NCBI RefSeq assembly: GCF_022179065.1
Contig: NZ_BPQD01000019.1
Location: 1-62,972 of the forward strand
DNA: 62,972 nucleotides
Source: Methylobacterium adhaesivum
Lineage (GTDB): Bacteria; Pseudomonadota; Alphaproteobacteria; Rhizobiales; Beijerinckiaceae
Reading direction: 5' to 3'
The position numbers and the translations under genes were made by a program. Positions 37,758-49,393 of this stretch are shown in pieces (position 1 is the first letter of the stretch; the number at the start of each line of letters is the position of its first letter). The notes under the pieces are model-generated. The model had not been told where the DNA came from. It saw nothing but the letters and a program-made list of their open reading frames with translations, and searched no databases.

Positions 37758-39377
37758 ATGAGCGGACCCGATCTCATCAGCCAGCGGCAAGTCCTCCTCG
37801 AGGCGACGATCCAGACGCTTCCGGTCGGGATCCTGGTCCACGACGATCAGGGATATTGCATCCTTGCGAATGCGGCCGCGCGCGCTCTTGGGTCGGAGTC
37901 CATTCATGACCTCGCGGCCGCCGCCGTCGATCGTCCGGACACCGTCATCACGGGGGACCTCGAGGGACGGACCCTCGAAGTCCAAGCCCGCACGGTGACC
38001 ACGGAACGCGAGAGCTACACGCTGACGAGCATCGCCGACGTGACCCGTCATCACGCCGTTCAACGCCAGCTCATCGCCCAAGCGTTCATCGATCCCCTCA
38101 CGGACCTTCCCAACCGAACGATGTTCGAGCAGAGCATCGAGGATCTGATCGCCAATGCGCGGGCCGACGATCGCTTCGCTCTGGCGTTCATCGATTTGGA
38201 CAACTTCAAGCATATCAATGACTATTACAGTCATGCGGCAGGGGACGCGTTGCTGCAGAAAGTCGCCGATCGGATTCGCAACACATTGCGGCCGAGCGAC
38301 ATGCTGGCACGCCTCGGTGGCGATGAATTCGTCCTCCTCCTGAACCCGATCCCGGACCGGGACAGCACATTGGCTGCAGTCTACGACATCTCGGAGCGCC
38401 TGAAGCGGCCCTACTTCATCGATGGGTACGAGATCTTCGCCTCGGCCTCGATCGGCCTGAGTCTCTACCCGGATCACGGAACCACCTACGAGCTCATGCG
38501 CCGTCAGGCCGACAGCGCGATGTACCGCGTCAAGGGGAGCGTCAAAGGCGGGGTCAGCGTCTTCGAGGAGACGATGAGCCGGGCGGCCACGGACCGCATG
38601 GCGGTGGAGCAACGTCTGCGCCTCGCCATCCGCGACCGCTGCTTCTGCTGCGCCTTCCAGCCGAAGGTCGACATGCGCACCCAGGCCGTCCTGGGGGTGG
38701 AGGTTCTGCTGCGGTGGCGGGATGAACTCGGGATCATTCATGCTCCGGGCGGCTTCATCGAGCTCGCCATCGAGCTTGGTCTCATCAACGACATCGCGAT
38801 GCAGGTCTTGCTCGATACGATTCAGGCCATCCCCGATCTCGACGAGGCCTTCGGGTCCGATATCAGCGTGAGCGTCAATATCGCCGCCAAGCAGGCGTGC
38901 GATGTCCCGTTCATGACGGCGTTCTGTAAGGCGCTCGGGGAGACCGGTATCGCGAAACGCTTCGTCCTCGAGCTCACCGAGGAGGCGTTCTTCACGAAAG
39001 GCAGTTTTCAGCGGGAGGTCTTGCCCCTCATCCGGGACGTTGGAGCGAAGGTCTCCATCGACGATTTCGGGGTCGGCTATTCGTCGCTGGCCGCCTTGGC
39101 GGAGATCACCGCCGACGAACTGAAGATCGACCGGTCCTTCGTCACGGACATCCACAAACGGCCGCGCAGCCAGATCGTCCTGAAGGCCATCGAGTCCCTC
39201 GGCCTGGCCCTCGACATGTCGATCGTTGCCGAAGGCGTCGAAACCTTCGAGGAGGTGGCCTACCTGCTCGGGGCAACCCAGATCCGCTGTGCGCAGGGGT
39301 ATTACTTTTCAAAGCCCATGCTGCTCGATGAAATCCGCTCGGAGTTCGGGCGGTCGTCCGACAAAAGGTACGCCTGA
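37758..39377 (+). CDS. PAS-GGDEF-EAL protein (cyclic di-GMP turnover)
   Basis: The 539-residue protein has a PAS-like N-terminus (QTLPVGILVHDDQGYCILAN). The GGDEF domain has an intact RLGGDEF (near residue 187) and the inhibitory-site RPSD five residues before it. The EAL domain reads EVLLRW (E315), SVNIAAKQ, ELTEEAF, IDDFGVGYSSL, ELKIDRSFV and AEGVET, so phosphodiesterase residues are kept. Both synthesis and hydrolysis may be possible. Its ATG is 2 bases past the HerA-like stop, which implies co-translation. It shares that gene's lower G+C. Confidence 0.92.
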   Translation: MSGPDLISQRQVLLEATIQTLPVGILVHDDQGYCILANAAARALGSESIHDLAAAAVDRPDTVITGDLEGRTLEVQARTVTTERESYTLTSIADVTRHHAVQRQLIAQAFIDPLTDLPNRTMFEQSIEDLIANARADDRFALAFIDLDNFKHINDYYSHAAGDALLQKVADRIRNTLRPSDMLARLGGDEFVLLLNPIPDRDSTLAAVYDISERLKRPYFIDGYEIFASASIGLSLYPDHGTTYELMRRQADSAMYRVKGSVKGGVSVFEETMSRAATDRMAVEQRLRLAIRDRCFCCAFQPKVDMRTQAVLGVEVLLRWRDELGIIHAPGGFIELAIELGLINDIAMQVLLDTIQAIPDLDEAFGSDISVSVNIAAKQACDVPFMTAFCKALGETGIAKRFVLELTEEAFFTKGSFQREVLPLIRDVGAKVSIDDFGVGYSSLAALAEITADELKIDRSFVTDIHKRPRSQIVLKAIESLGLALDMSIVAEGVETFEEVAYLLGATQIRCAQGYYFSKPMLLDEIRSEFGRSSDKRYA

Positions 39378-39397
39378 CCAGGCGCACCGGCCGATTG

Positions 39398-39418
39398 GCC
39401 GCCGCCGCCGCCGCCGCC
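39398..39418 (+). repeat. (GCC)7 trinucleotide run
   Basis: Seven GCC units lie in the short interval between the EAL gene stop and the convergent gcvP stop. They may vary in copy number. No functional role is indicated. Confidence 0.85.
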
Positions 39419-39525
39419 GGGCTGCGATGAACCGAAAACGGCGCAACGCGGCGGGGGCCAGGGGCGTCCGTTCGAGATGCCTCGGCTCCCGCCCCGGACG
39501 AGAGGGGGCGGTCGCGTTGTCGTCC

Positions 39526-42372
39526 CTATTCCGCCGCCTCGTTGTAGGCATCGAGGGGCGGGCACGAGCACACGAGGTTGCGGTCGCCGTAGGCGTTGTC
39601 GACCCGGTTGATGGGCGGCCAGTACTTGTCCATCCCGAGGCTGCCGGCCGGGAAGCAGGCGGCGTCGCGGGAATAGGGCCGCTCCCACGGGCCGATGAGG
39701 TCGCGAACCGTGTGGGGGGCGTGCTTCAGGGGATTGTCGGCCCGGTCCATCCGGCCCTCCTCGATGGCGCGGATCTCCTCGCGGATCGTCAGCATCGCGT
39801 CGCAGAACCGGTCGATCTCGCCTTTGGTCTCGGATTCGGTCGGCTCGATCATCAAAGTTCCGGCCACGGGCCAGCTCATGGTCGGCGGGTGGAAGCCGCA
39901 ATCGATGAGGCGCTTGGAGACGTCCTCGACGGTGACCCCGGCGCTCTTCTGGAACGGGCGCAGGTCGATGATGCATTCGTGGGCCACCCGGCCGTGCGCG
40001 CCGGAATAGAGCACCGGATAGGCATCTTTGAGCCGGGCGGCGATGTAGTTCGCGTTGAGGATGGCGATGCGGGTCGCCTGCGTCAGGCCGCGCCCGCCCA
40101 TGAGCAGGCAGTAGCTCCACGAGATCGGCAGGATCGAGGCCGAGCCGTAGGGCGCGGCCGACACCGCGCCCTCCCCGCCGGTCTCGGGGTGCCCCGGCAG
40201 GAACGGGATGAGGTGCGCCTTCACGCCGATGGGCCCCATGCCCGGCCCGCCGCCGCCGTGGGGAATGCAGAAGGTCTTGTGCAGGTTGAGGTGGCTGACA
40301 TCGGCGCCGATGTCGCCGGGGCGGGCAAGGCCCACCATGGCGTTGAGATTGGCCCCGTCGAGGTACACCTGGCCGCCGTGGAAATGCACGATGGCGCAGA
40401 GTTCGCGCACCCTGGCCTCGAACACCCCGTGGGTCGACGGATAGGTGATCATGCAGGCCGCGAGCTTCTCCGAGTGCAGCTCCGCCTTCCTGCGGAAGTC
40501 CTCGACGTCGATGTTGCCGTTGGCGTCGGCCCCCACCACCACGACGCTCATGCCGCACATCTGCGCCGAGGCCGGGTTGGTGCCGTGGGCCGAGGACGGG
40601 ATGAGGCAGACGGTGCGGTGCCCGTCCCCCCGGGACAGGTGGTAGGCCCGGATGGCGAGGAGCCCGGCATATTCGCCCTGTGCCCCGGAATTCGGCTGCA
40701 TCGAAATCGCGTCGTAGCCGGTGATGGCGCAGAGCTTGTTCGAGAAATCCGCCAGGAGCTCGTGATAGCCCGCCGCCTGATCCGCCGGCACGAACGGGTG
40801 GAGTTCCGAGAATTCCGGCCAGGAGATCGGCAGCATCTCGGCGGTGGCGTTGAGCTTCATGGTGCAGGAGCCGAGCGGGATCATCGCCCGGTCCAGGGCC
40901 AGATCGCGGTCCGCGAGGCGGCGCATGTAGCGCGTCATCTCGCTCTCGGCCCGGTTCATGTGGAAGATCGGGTGGGTGAGGTACTCCGAGGTGCGGACCG
41001 ACGCCTCCGGCAGGCGCGGAGCGGGCCAGGCCTCGTCGTAGGCGAGGTGGTCGCCGCCGAAGGCGCGCCAAACGGCCTGGACGATGTCGGGCCGTGTGCG
41101 CTCGTCCACGGTGATGCCGATGCGGTCGTCGCCGACCTTGCGCAGGTTGATGCCGTTGGCCACGGCGTTGCGGAGGATCAGGCCCTGGAACGCCCCGACC
41201 CGGACGGTAACGGTGTCGAAGAAATGCGCCGATTCCACCGCGAAGCCGAGGCTTTCCAGACCCTGCGCCACCCGCACGGCGTCGCGGTGGACGCGGGCGG
41301 CGATGGCCTTCAGGCCTCGGGGACCGTGGAACACCGCGTACATGCCGGCGATGACCGCGAGCAGCACCTGGGCGGTGCAGATGTTCGAAGTCGCCTTTTC
41401 GCGGCGGATATGCTGCTCGCGGGTCTGGAGTGCGAGGCGATAGGCGCGGTTGCCGCGCGCATCCACCGAGACGCCGACGAGGCGCCCCGGCAGTGTGCGC
41501 TTGTGGGCGTCGCGGGTGGCGAGGTAGGCGGCGTGCGGGCCGCCATAGCCCATGGGCACGCCGTAGCGCTGCATCGAGCCCACGGCGATGTCGGCCCCCA
41601 TCTCGCCCGGGGGCTTGAGGAGCGTGAGCGCCAGGGGGTCGGCCGCCATCACCGCCACGGCGCCGGCCGCGTGGAGGCGGGCGATGCTGTCCGAAAAGTC
41701 GTTGATGGCGCCGCAGACGCCCGGATACTGAAAGATCGCCCCGAACACCGCCGCCGGATCGAGGTCGGTCGCCCGATCGCCGACCACGATGGTCCAGCCC
41801 AGCGGCGCGGCGCGGGTCTTCAGCACCGCGATGGTCTGGGGCAGGCACTCGGCGTCGACGAAGAAGCTGTCCCTGCCATTCGTCGCGATGCGGGCGGCCA
41901 TGCTCATGGCCTCGGCCGCGGCCGTCGCCTCGTCGAGGAGCGAGGCGTTGGCGATGTCGAGGCCGGTGAGGTCGCAGACCAGGGTCTGGAAGTTCAGGAG
42001 CGCTTCAAGCCGACCCTGGCTGATCTCAGGCTGGTAGGGCGAGTAGGCCGTGTACCAGGCCGGGTTCTCGAAGATGTTGCGCTGGATCACCGGCGGCATC
42101 GTGGTGCCGTGGTAGCCCTGGCCGATGAGCGAAACGAGGAGCCGGTTCTTGTCGGCGATGCCGCGCATGTGCTCCAGCACCCGGCGCTCCGTCATCGACA
42201 CTCCGAAATCGAGGCGCTCGGCCTGTCGAATGCTCGCCGGTAGTGTCTCGTCCACGAGGCCGTGCAGGCTCTTGGCCCCCACCACGGCGAGCATGGCCTC
42301 GATCTCCTGCGTCGTCGGACCGATGTGGCGGCGGTTGGCGAAGTCATAAGGGTCGTAGCGGTCGGTCATCAT
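39526..42372 (-). CDS. gcvP: Glycine dehydrogenase (decarboxylating), P protein
   Basis: The 948-residue fused P protein decarboxylates glycine and passes aminomethyl to GcvH. The pyridoxal-phosphate Lys lies in [20 protein letters not shown], with [15 protein letters not shown] and [15 protein letters not shown] before it. The N-terminal half holds the matching non-catalytic domain. Start ATGs at 42372 and 42369 are adjacent, with a GGAGG upstream. It is the third gene of gcvT-gcvH-gcvP under the glycine riboswitch, with a 22-base gap from gcvH. In methylotrophs this system links glycine to C1-tetrahydrofolate. Confidence 0.96.
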   Translation of the reverse strand: MMTDRYDPYDFANRRHIGPTTQEIEAMLAVVGAKSLHGLVDETLPASIRQAERLDFGVSMTERRVLEHMRGIADKNRLLVSLIGQGYHGTTMPPVIQRNIFENPAWYTAYSPYQPEISQGRLEALLNFQTLVCDLTGLDIANASLLDEATAAAEAMSMAARIATNGRDSFFVDAECLPQTIAVLKTRAAPLGWTIVVGDRATDLDPAAVFGAIFQYPGVCGAINDFSDSIARLHAAGAVAVMAADPLALTLLKPPGEMGADIAVGSMQRYGVPMGYGGPHAAYLATRDAHKRTLPGRLVGVSVDARGNRAYRLALQTREQHIRREKATSNICTAQVLLAVIAGMYAVFHGPRGLKAIAARVHRDAVRVAQGLESLGFAVESAHFFDTVTVRVGAFQGLILRNAVANGINLRKVGDDRIGITVDERTRPDIVQAVWRAFGGDHLAYDEAWPAPRLPEASVRTSEYLTHPIFHMNRAESEMTRYMRRLADRDLALDRAMIPLGSCTMKLNATAEMLPISWPEFSELHPFVPADQAAGYHELLADFSNKLCAITGYDAISMQPNSGAQGEYAGLLAIRAYHLSRGDGHRTVCLIPSSAHGTNPASAQMCGMSVVVVGADANGNIDVEDFRRKAELHSEKLAACMITYPSTHGVFEARVRELCAIVHFHGGQVYLDGANLNAMVGLARPGDIGADVSHLNLHKTFCIPHGGGGPGMGPIGVKAHLIPFLPGHPETGGEGAVSAAPYGSASILPISWSYCLLMGGRGLTQATRIAILNANYIAARLKDAYPVLYSGAHGRVAHECIIDLRPFQKSAGVTVEDVSKRLIDCGFHPPTMSWPVAGTLMIEPTESETKGEIDRFCDAMLTIREEIRAIEEGRMDRADNPLKHAPHTVRDLIGPWERPYSRDAACFPAGSLGMDKYWPPINRVDNAYGDRNLVCSCPPLDAYNEAAE

Positions 42373-42394
42373 AATGGGACGTCCTCCGGCGGGG

Positions 42395-42757
42395 CTATTT
42401 CGGGAAGGCCGCGTAGGCGGCCTCGTCCATGAGGTCGTCGAGGGCCGACGGATCGTCGAGGCGGATGCGGTAGAGCCAGCCGGCGCCCTGTGGGTCGCTG
42501 CCGACGCTGGAGGGATCGGCGACCGCCGCGTCGTTGACCTCCGTGACCTCGCCCGAGACCGGCGCGTAGACGTCGGAGGCGGCTTTGACCGATTCCACCA
42601 CGGCCGCCGCCTCGCCCTTCACGAGGCGGGCGCCGACCTTCGGCAGCTCGATGAAGACGAGGTCGCCGAGTTGCTCAGCCGCGTGAGTGGTGATGCCCAC
42701 CGTGGCGACGTCGCCCTCGCGGGCCAGCCATTCGTGCTCGTCGGTGAATCGCAGCAT
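42395..42757 (-). CDS. gcvH: Glycine cleavage system H protein
   Basis: The 120-residue lipoyl carrier has the lipoyl-Lys in [20 protein letters not shown]. It also shows the N-terminal [19 protein letters not shown] and the ending [14 protein letters not shown]. It shuttles aminomethyl and reducing equivalents among P, T and L proteins. It lies between gcvT and gcvP on the same strand. Confidence 0.96.
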   Translation of the reverse strand: MLRFTDEHEWLAREGDVATVGITTHAAEQLGDLVFIELPKVGARLVKGEAAAVVESVKAASDVYAPVSGEVTEVNDAAVADPSSVGSDPQGAGWLYRIRLDDPSALDDLMDEAAYAAFPK

Positions 42758-42809
42758 GGATCGCTCCTGTGAGTCAGGTTTGGACGGTCTGGAAAGAGAA
42801 GGCGCGGGT

Positions 42810-43943
42810 TCAGGCGCGCTTGAAGCCGGCCGGCACGAAGGGCAGGCCGTTCACCACCATCGGCAGACGCCGGCCGCGCACCTCGGCGAACACCCGGGTG
42901 CCGGGCTCCGTCAGCGCCACGGGCAGATAGCCCATGGCGACGGGCGCCTGCAGGCTCGGCCCGAATCCGCCCGAGGTGATCCGGCCGATGGCGTCCCCCG
43001 CCGCCTCTTCGGCGAACAGGAGGGCACCCGCGCGCACGGGTGCGGCGCCCTCCGTGCGCAGGCCGACGCGCCTGCGGGTGGGCCCGGCGGCGAGGGCCGC
43101 GAGGATCGCCGCTGCGCCCGGAAACCCCCCCTCCCGCGCCCCGCCCCGGCGGCGCACGGCGGGAATCGACCAGCCGAGGCCGGCCTCGACGGGATCGGTG
43201 CCGGCATCGATGTCCGCCCCATGCAGGCACAGGCCGGCTTCGAGGCGCAGGGAATCGCGGGCGCCGAGGCCGACGAGGCGAACACTCACGTCGGCCAGCA
43301 GGGCTTCGGCCAGGCCTTCGGCCCGGTCCTCGGGCACCGAGATCTCGAACCCGTCCTCGCCGGTGTAGCCCGAGCGCGTGACGAGGGCGGACGTCCCGGC
43401 GAGTTCGATGGTGCGCACGTCCATGAACCGCATGGCCGCGACCTCCGGGGCAAGGCGGGCGAGAGCCGTTTCCGCGCCTGGCCCCTGCAGGGCGAGGAGG
43501 GCGCGGGGCAGCACCGCGATCTCGCAGATCCCAGTGAGATGGGCGCGTAGATACGCCTCGTCGGCGAGCTTGTTGGCGGCGTTGACGACGAGGACGAGGG
43601 TGTCGCCGCAATGCGCCACCATGAGGTCGTCGCGGATGCCGCCGGTCTCGTCGAGGAGGAGGCCGTAGCGCTGACGGCCGGGTTGGAGCCCGAGCACATC
43701 GATAGGCAGCAGGGTCTCCAAGGCGCGGGCCGCGTCCACGAGGTTGCCCGTGCGGGGTATGAGCTGGATCTGACCCATATGCGACACGTCGAACAGCCCG
43801 GCCTGGGCGCGCGTGTGCAGGTGCTCCCTCAGGAGGCCTTCAGGATACTGGACCGGCATGGCATAGCCGGCGAACGGCACCATGCGGGCGCCATGGCGCA
43901 AATGCAGGGCGTGGAGCGGCGTGCGAAGGGTGTCGAACGGCAT
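42810..43943 (-). CDS. gcvT: Aminomethyltransferase, T protein
   Basis: The 377-residue protein transfers the aminomethyl methylene to tetrahydrofolate. Family blocks include [44 protein letters not shown] and [14 protein letters not shown]. The ATG at 43941-43943 was chosen because upstream codons in frame belong to the riboswitch leader. It is the first gene of the gcv operon. Confidence 0.95.
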   Translation of the reverse strand: MPFDTLRTPLHALHLRHGARMVPFAGYAMPVQYPEGLLREHLHTRAQAGLFDVSHMGQIQLIPRTGNLVDAARALETLLPIDVLGLQPGRQRYGLLLDETGGIRDDLMVAHCGDTLVLVVNAANKLADEAYLRAHLTGICEIAVLPRALLALQGPGAETALARLAPEVAAMRFMDVRTIELAGTSALVTRSGYTGEDGFEISVPEDRAEGLAEALLADVSVRLVGLGARDSLRLEAGLCLHGADIDAGTDPVEAGLGWSIPAVRRRGGAREGGFPGAAAILAALAAGPTRRRVGLRTEGAAPVRAGALLFAEEAAGDAIGRITSGGFGPSLQAPVAMGYLPVALTEPGTRVFAEVRGRRLPMVVNGLPFVPAGFKRA

Positions 43944-44010
43944 CGGATCATCCCACGGCAGAACGGCCCCGGACCCTCGTGCGAGTGGTCCGGTTGCCCC
44001 CATCTGTCGC

Positions 44011-44190
44011 GGTTACCTGAGAGCTTCTCCCGTGCGCAGAAGATGCGACGCGGGATTTCTCCTTCGGTGGGCGTCGTCGGACGCCTCTCTCCAGATTGTC
44101 GAAACGATACGGTGATTGTGCCTGAGAGTTTCCGGGGGTGGTTGCTCCGTCGGCGCCATGATCGAAAAGGAATCGACCTGGGCTCTCCCG
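44011..44190 (-). promoter_or_regulatory. Tandem glycine riboswitch
   Basis: On the minus strand upstream of gcvT there are two aptamers. The first runs from GGGAGAGCC (44190) through GCGCCGACGGAGCAA to CTCTCAGGC (near 44120). The second runs from TGGAGAGAGGC (44095) through CACCGAAGGAGAAA to CTCTCAGGT (near 44015). This cooperative tandem form normally turns on gcv expression when glycine is high. It ends about 70 bases before the gcvT ATG. Confidence 0.93.
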
Positions 44191-44313
44191 TATCGCCATT
44201 GCTGACGAGAGCAAGGTTACATGCCGCGCCGGGCCAGGCAAGCCGCGATCTGACAAACGGGGAGCTTTCGTCACGGCCGGGAACCGGTGGGAATCCTCGG
44301 CGATTCCCGTCCC

Positions 44314-45087
44314 ATGGCCATTGCATCCGGACACGATCTCGCCGGTCCCCGCCCCGCCCGCAGGCGCTCCGCGATCCCCGTGGGAGATCCCGGCCTCGAC
44401 GCGAAAGCCCGCGAGATCCACCGGCGCCTGTGCCCCGTCTACGGATGTCCGATCCCGTATTTTCACAGCCTCGACCCGTTGAGCGAGCTCGTCTCCTCGC
44501 TGCTGTCGCACCGGACACGCAACGCGGACTCGGGCCGGGCGTTCAAAGCCCTGCGGGCGCGCTATCCCGACTGGGCCGCGATGCTGGCGGCCCCCGTGCC
44601 GGAGATCGAAGCCGCCATCGCCGGGGTGACCTGGCCGGAACTCAAGGCGCCGCGCATCCAGGCCATCCTGCGGGCCGTCGCCGAGCGGCACGGCAGCCTG
44701 TCCCTCGATTTCCTGGCCGGGATGGATGTCGATTCGGCCCGCGCCTGGCTGGAGGCGATTCCCGGGGTTGGGCCGAAGACCAGCGCCGCCGTGCTGTCGT
44801 TCAGCGTCCTGCGGATGCCGGCCCTGCCCGTGGACAGCCATCACCACCGCGTCGCCCAGCGCACCGGCCTGATCGGCGCGAAGGTCGATGTCGGGCCGTC
44901 GCACCCGATCCTGCGGGCGCAGCTGCCCGCCGATTGGAGTGCCCAGGCCCTCTACGACAACCACGAGATTCTGATGCTGCACGGGCAGGCCGTCTGCCAC
45001 CACCGCAATCCGGCCTGCGGCGCTTGCGTCCTCCTCGATCTCTGCCCCACCGGTCAGGCGCGTCGGACAGAGGGCGCGACCGCTTGA
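44314..45087 (+). CDS. Endonuclease III-like DNA glycosylase
   Basis: The 257-residue protein has the helix-hairpin-helix [18 protein letters not shown] with the catalytic Lys, and the following [12 protein letters not shown] with the catalytic Asp. The C-terminal iron-sulfur motif is [17 protein letters not shown] (C-x6-C-x2-C-x5-C). It is thus an intact Nth-family enzyme for oxidised-pyrimidine removal, although not obviously the main Nth. A GTG at 44287 would add nine residues. It is divergent from the gcv operon. Confidence 0.88.
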   Translation: MAIASGHDLAGPRPARRRSAIPVGDPGLDAKAREIHRRLCPVYGCPIPYFHSLDPLSELVSSLLSHRTRNADSGRAFKALRARYPDWAAMLAAPVPEIEAAIAGVTWPELKAPRIQAILRAVAERHGSLSLDFLAGMDVDSARAWLEAIPGVGPKTSAAVLSFSVLRMPALPVDSHHHRVAQRTGLIGAKVDVGPSHPILRAQLPADWSAQALYDNHEILMLHGQAVCHHRNPACGACVLLDLCPTGQARRTEGATA

Positions 45088-45172
45088 CCGGCTCAGACGC
45101 GCCGTCCAGAACCCGGCCCGTGCGACGCTGGTTGAGCGCTTCGACACGATGGCCGACGAAGGACGACACGCG

Positions 45173-46240
45173 ATGACCGCGTTCAAGGAACTGGTGTTCT
45201 CGGGCGTCCAGCCCACGGGGAACCTGCACCTCGGCAACTATCTCGGCGCCATCAAGCGCTTCGTGGACATGCAGGCGCGGGATGCGCAGTGCCTCTACTG
45301 CGTCGTCGATATGCACGCGATCACCCTGTGGCAGGACCCGGCCGCGCTCAAAGGTCAGATCCGTGAAGTCACGGCCGCGTTCCTCGCCGCCGGCATCGAC
45401 CCGAAGCGAAGCATCGTCTTCAACCAGTCCCAGGTGCCGCAGCACGCCGAACTCGCCTGGATCTTCAACTGCGTCGCCCGTCTCGGCTGGCTCAACCGCA
45501 TGACCCAGTTCAAGGACAAGGCCGGCAAGGACCGCGAGAACGCGAGCATCGGGCTCTACGCCTATCCGGTGCTCATGGCCGCCGACATCCTGGCCTACCG
45601 CGCCACCCACGTGCCCGTGGGCGAGGACCAGAAGCAGCACCTCGAACTGACCCGCGATATCGCCCAGAAGTTCAACAACGATTTTTCCGAGTCGATCTCG
45701 GCGCACGGACACGATGCGGGGTCCGGCTTCTTCCCCATCACCGAGCCGCTCATCGGCGGGCCGGCCGCGCGCGTCATGTCCCTACGCGACGGTACCAAGA
45801 AGATGTCGAAGTCGGACGCTTCCGACAATTCCCGCATCAACCTCACGGACGAGGCCGATACCATCGCGGCCAAGGTCCGAAAGGCGAAGACCGACCCGGA
45901 CGCCCTCCCCTCGGAAGTGGCCGGGCTCGCCGGGCGGCCGGAGGCCGACAACCTCGTGGGCATCTTCGCCGCCCTTAAGGACGTGTCGCGGGACGAAGTG
46001 CTGCGGGACTATGGCGGCGCGCAGTTCTCGGCCTTCAAGAGCGCCCTGGTCGAACTCGCCGTCGAAACCCTGGCGCCCCTCGGGTCCGAGATGAAGCGCC
46101 TCGTCTCGGACCCGGTCGAGATCGATGCGATCCTGGCCGATGGCGCCGAACGCGCCGAGGCCATCGCGGCGCCGACCCTCGATGCCGTGAAGGACATCGT
46201 CGGCTTCGTCCGCCGCGGGCCGCGCCTGCGCATGGTCTGA
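45173..46240 (+). CDS. trpS: Tryptophanyl-tRNA synthetase
   Basis: The 355-residue class I synthetase has the HIGH-like motif [18 protein letters not shown] and the KMSKS motif [15 protein letters not shown]. Length fits bacterial TrpRS. The ATG at 45173 has a GGAC ribosome-like site and starts [10 protein letters not shown]; an upstream ATG at 45149 is possible but adds an acidic leader. It is followed by a terminator hairpin. Confidence 0.95.
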   Translation: MTAFKELVFSGVQPTGNLHLGNYLGAIKRFVDMQARDAQCLYCVVDMHAITLWQDPAALKGQIREVTAAFLAAGIDPKRSIVFNQSQVPQHAELAWIFNCVARLGWLNRMTQFKDKAGKDRENASIGLYAYPVLMAADILAYRATHVPVGEDQKQHLELTRDIAQKFNNDFSESISAHGHDAGSGFFPITEPLIGGPAARVMSLRDGTKKMSKSDASDNSRINLTDEADTIAAKVRKAKTDPDALPSEVAGLAGRPEADNLVGIFAALKDVSRDEVLRDYGGAQFSAFKSALVELAVETLAPLGSEMKRLVSDPVEIDAILADGAERAEAIAAPTLDAVKDIVGFVRRGPRLRMV

Positions 46241-46248
46241 TCGCGTCG

Positions 46249-46267
46249 CCCCGCCACCCTGGCGGGG
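46249..46267. terminator. Hairpin between trpS and the convergent 46278 gene
   Basis: CCCCGCCA (46249-46256) and TGGCGGGG (46260-46267) form a perfect 8-bp stem with a CCC loop. It could end both convergent genes, though T-tracts are absent. Confidence 0.5.
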
Positions 46268-46277
46268 CCTCGCACGC

Positions 46278-46580
46278 CTATTCCGCCTCGGACGGCGGCT
46301 TGTTGACGGCGACGCACATCTTCACCGCCTCCTCGAGCTTGATGTCGCGCGGGTTGCCGATGTTCGCCGTCTCTTCCAGGCACTTGATGAAGTAGTTGCG
46401 ATCGAGGCCCGGCGAGAGGCTGGAGAACGCCTTGCCCATGCGGGTGGCGAAATCGATCTTCTCCTCCATCGTCGCACGAGGCCAGCGCGCGACCTTGTCG
46501 TCCATGGTCAACTTGGCGGCCTCGGCTTGGCTCGAAGCCAGGACGGAGGCGAATAAGAAGAGCTTCATAAGTTTGTTCAT
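46278..46580 (-). CDS. Small secreted protein of unknown function
   Basis: The 100-residue protein has a signal peptide (LMKLFLFASVLASSQAEA) and a mature alpha-helical segment (MEEKIDFATRMGKAFSSL) with two Cys (IKCLEE, VKMCVAV) that may pair. I do not recognise a family. It stands alone between trpS and the end of the ribosomal cluster, and its ATG at 46578-46580 lies about 60 bases from the rplQ terminator. Confidence 0.68.
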   Translation of the reverse strand: MNKLMKLFLFASVLASSQAEAAKLTMDDKVARWPRATMEEKIDFATRMGKAFSSLSPGLDRNYFIKCLEETANIGNPRDIKLEEAVKMCVAVNKPPSEAE

Positions 46581-46640
46581 GGTCGAGCAGTTTCCACCCG
46601 TTGTCTGCGAGGGGAATGGTAGCGCAGGCCCAGCTCCGGA

Positions 46641-46674
46641 AAAGAAAAAGGCGGCCCGAAAGGCCGCCTTTTTC
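46641..46674. terminator. Bidirectional terminator at the end of the ribosomal cluster
   Basis: GGCGGCC (46650-46656) and GGCCGCC (46662-46668) form a 7-bp stem with a 5-base loop. A-rich sequence lies on one side and TTTTT on the other. It follows the rplQ stop by about 25 bases on the minus strand, so it marks the end of the long ribosomal transcription unit. Confidence 0.85.
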
Positions 46675-46697
46675 AATTGAACGAGCTTAGAAAGCTC

Positions 46698-47108
46698 TCA
46701 GGCAGCGTCGTCCACCTGGGCCGGACCGGAATCCTTGCCGCGGGCATCGACGTCGCGGTCGACGAACTCGATGACGGCCAGCGGGGCGTTGTCGCCGTAG
46801 CGGAAGCCGGCCTTCATGATACGGCAATAGCCACCAGGACGGGCGTTGTAGCGCGGGCCGATGACGGTGAAGAGCTTGCGGACCATGTCCTGGTCGCGGA
46901 TCTGCGACATGGCGAGGCGGCGCGCATGCAGCGAATCGGTCTTGCCGAGTGTGATGAGCTTCTCGATGACCGGACGCAGATCCTTGGCCTTCGGCAGGGT
47001 GGTGATGATCTGCTCGTGCTTGATCAGCGCGGCGGACATGTTGGCGAACATTGCCTTGCGGTGCTCGGTGGTGCGGTTGAACCGACGACCGCGAAATCCA
47101 TGACGCAT
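46698..47108 (-). CDS. rplQ: 50S ribosomal protein L17
   Basis: The 136-residue protein has the L17 start [20 protein letters not shown] and the [20 protein letters not shown] block. The last 20 residues are an acidic tail ([18 protein letters not shown]) beyond the core fold. It is the final gene of the alpha operon after rpoA, and a strong terminator follows at once. Confidence 0.96.
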   Translation of the reverse strand: MRHGFRGRRFNRTTEHRKAMFANMSAALIKHEQIITTLPKAKDLRPVIEKLITLGKTDSLHARRLAMSQIRDQDMVRKLFTVIGPRYNARPGGYCRIMKAGFRYGDNAPLAVIEFVDRDVDARGKDSGPAQVDDAA

Positions 47109-47303
47109 GGTGGCTTTTCCTTATATGATGGCCGCCGTGCCACGGTACGGCCAAGTGCCCCACCATCGGGGCTGTTCATTCCGCATGACCCCGCGGCGGG
47201 ATTCTTTTGGGAGCCCGCATCACACGGACTCCCGATGGATCGGCCAAACAACCGGCGCCGAGATGCACCGCCAAGTTCAGCCCAAGGCGGCTTCGCCTCC
47301 GCC

Positions 47304-48323
<1,020 letters not shown>

Positions 48324-48440
48324 GATGCTACCTCTCGCAAGATCGGCGCGGCCCACGGGGGCGGTCCACGCTCGGATCCCCGTTGCTGCGCCTCAGCGGG
48401 AATCCTCAAGAATGATGTCGTCCGCGTCGGAGCGAACGGT

Positions 48441-49316
48441 CTAAGCGGCCGCGACCCAGAGTTCGGGGACGAAGCTGTATCCGGCACCATCCCGGGCGAC
48501 GTAGCCCAGGGCCGGGAATTCGAGGTGGGCACCAGCGATGAAGGTCCGATCCGACGCGACCTCGTCGAGGATGCGGCGGCGGACCTGGCGCGCTGCCTCC
48601 GCGTCGACATCGAAGACGAGCCCGGCTTCGGGCCGCTTGAACTGGATCGCCGGCAGGTGGACGATGTCGGCCCACATCAGGAGAGAACGGTCACCGGAGA
48701 CGATCCGGTAGCCTGAATGTCCCGGCGTATGGCCCGGCAGCGGCACCTGGGTGATGCCCGGCGCGACCTCGCCACCCGTCACAATGCGCGTCCGGTCGGC
48801 ATACGGCGCCGTGGCCTTGGCGGCATTCTCGAAATAGGGCTTGGCGGCCTCGGGCGCCCGGGAGAGGGCGCCATCGCCGAGCCAGTGAGCGGCCTCGTCG
48901 GTATGCACCACGAGTTCGGCATTCGGAAACGCAGCGGACCCGTCAGCCGTGATGAGGCCGCCGGCATGGTCGGGATGAAGATGGGTGAGAAGAACCGTTC
49001 CGATCTCCTCGGCCCGCACACCAGCGGCCGCCAGGGCTGCCGGAAGACGTCCAAGCGTCGGCCCGCCGAACCCGCCCATACCCGTGTCGATGAGCAGCGG
49101 CTCACGGCCAGGGCCGGTGACGAGGAAGGCGTTCAGGGTGATCCGGGGATCGCGCGCGCGAAAGCCGGCGGCTTGAAGCGCGCCGGCCTCGTCCTTCTCG
49201 ATGCCGACCACGAGATCGAGGGAACCCGGAAGGTACCCATCGTTCATCACCGTGACCGTCAGGTCACCCAAGGTCCACCGCAGCACACCGGGAAGCGGCT
49301 TCGAACCGTTCGACAC
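48441..49316 (-). CDS. Metallo-beta-lactamase-fold hydrolase inserted in the alpha operon
   Basis: The 291-residue protein has the zinc motif LLTHLHPDHAGGLI, then VPLPGHTPGHSGYRI, LMWADIVHLPAIQF and a closing HLEFPALGYV. It is close in layout to lactonase-type members of the fold, but the substrate is unknown. The GTG at 49314-49316 was chosen because GGAG lies six bases upstream. It sits on the operon strand between rpsK (77 bases before) and rpoA (117 bases after), where no such gene is normally found. Confidence 0.87.
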   Translation of the reverse strand: MSNGSKPLPGVLRWTLGDLTVTVMNDGYLPGSLDLVVGIEKDEAGALQAAGFRARDPRITLNAFLVTGPGREPLLIDTGMGGFGGPTLGRLPAALAAAGVRAEEIGTVLLTHLHPDHAGGLITADGSAAFPNAELVVHTDEAAHWLGDGALSRAPEAAKPYFENAAKATAPYADRTRIVTGGEVAPGITQVPLPGHTPGHSGYRIVSGDRSLLMWADIVHLPAIQFKRPEAGLVFDVDAEAARQVRRRILDEVASDRTFIAGAHLEFPALGYVARDGAGYSFVPELWVAAA

Positions 49317-49393
49317 GCACGTCTCCGTTACACTCGTACCCACCCGGCCGGGCGGGTCCAACTGAACCACCCGGCCGGTCTCGCTCAGATTCT

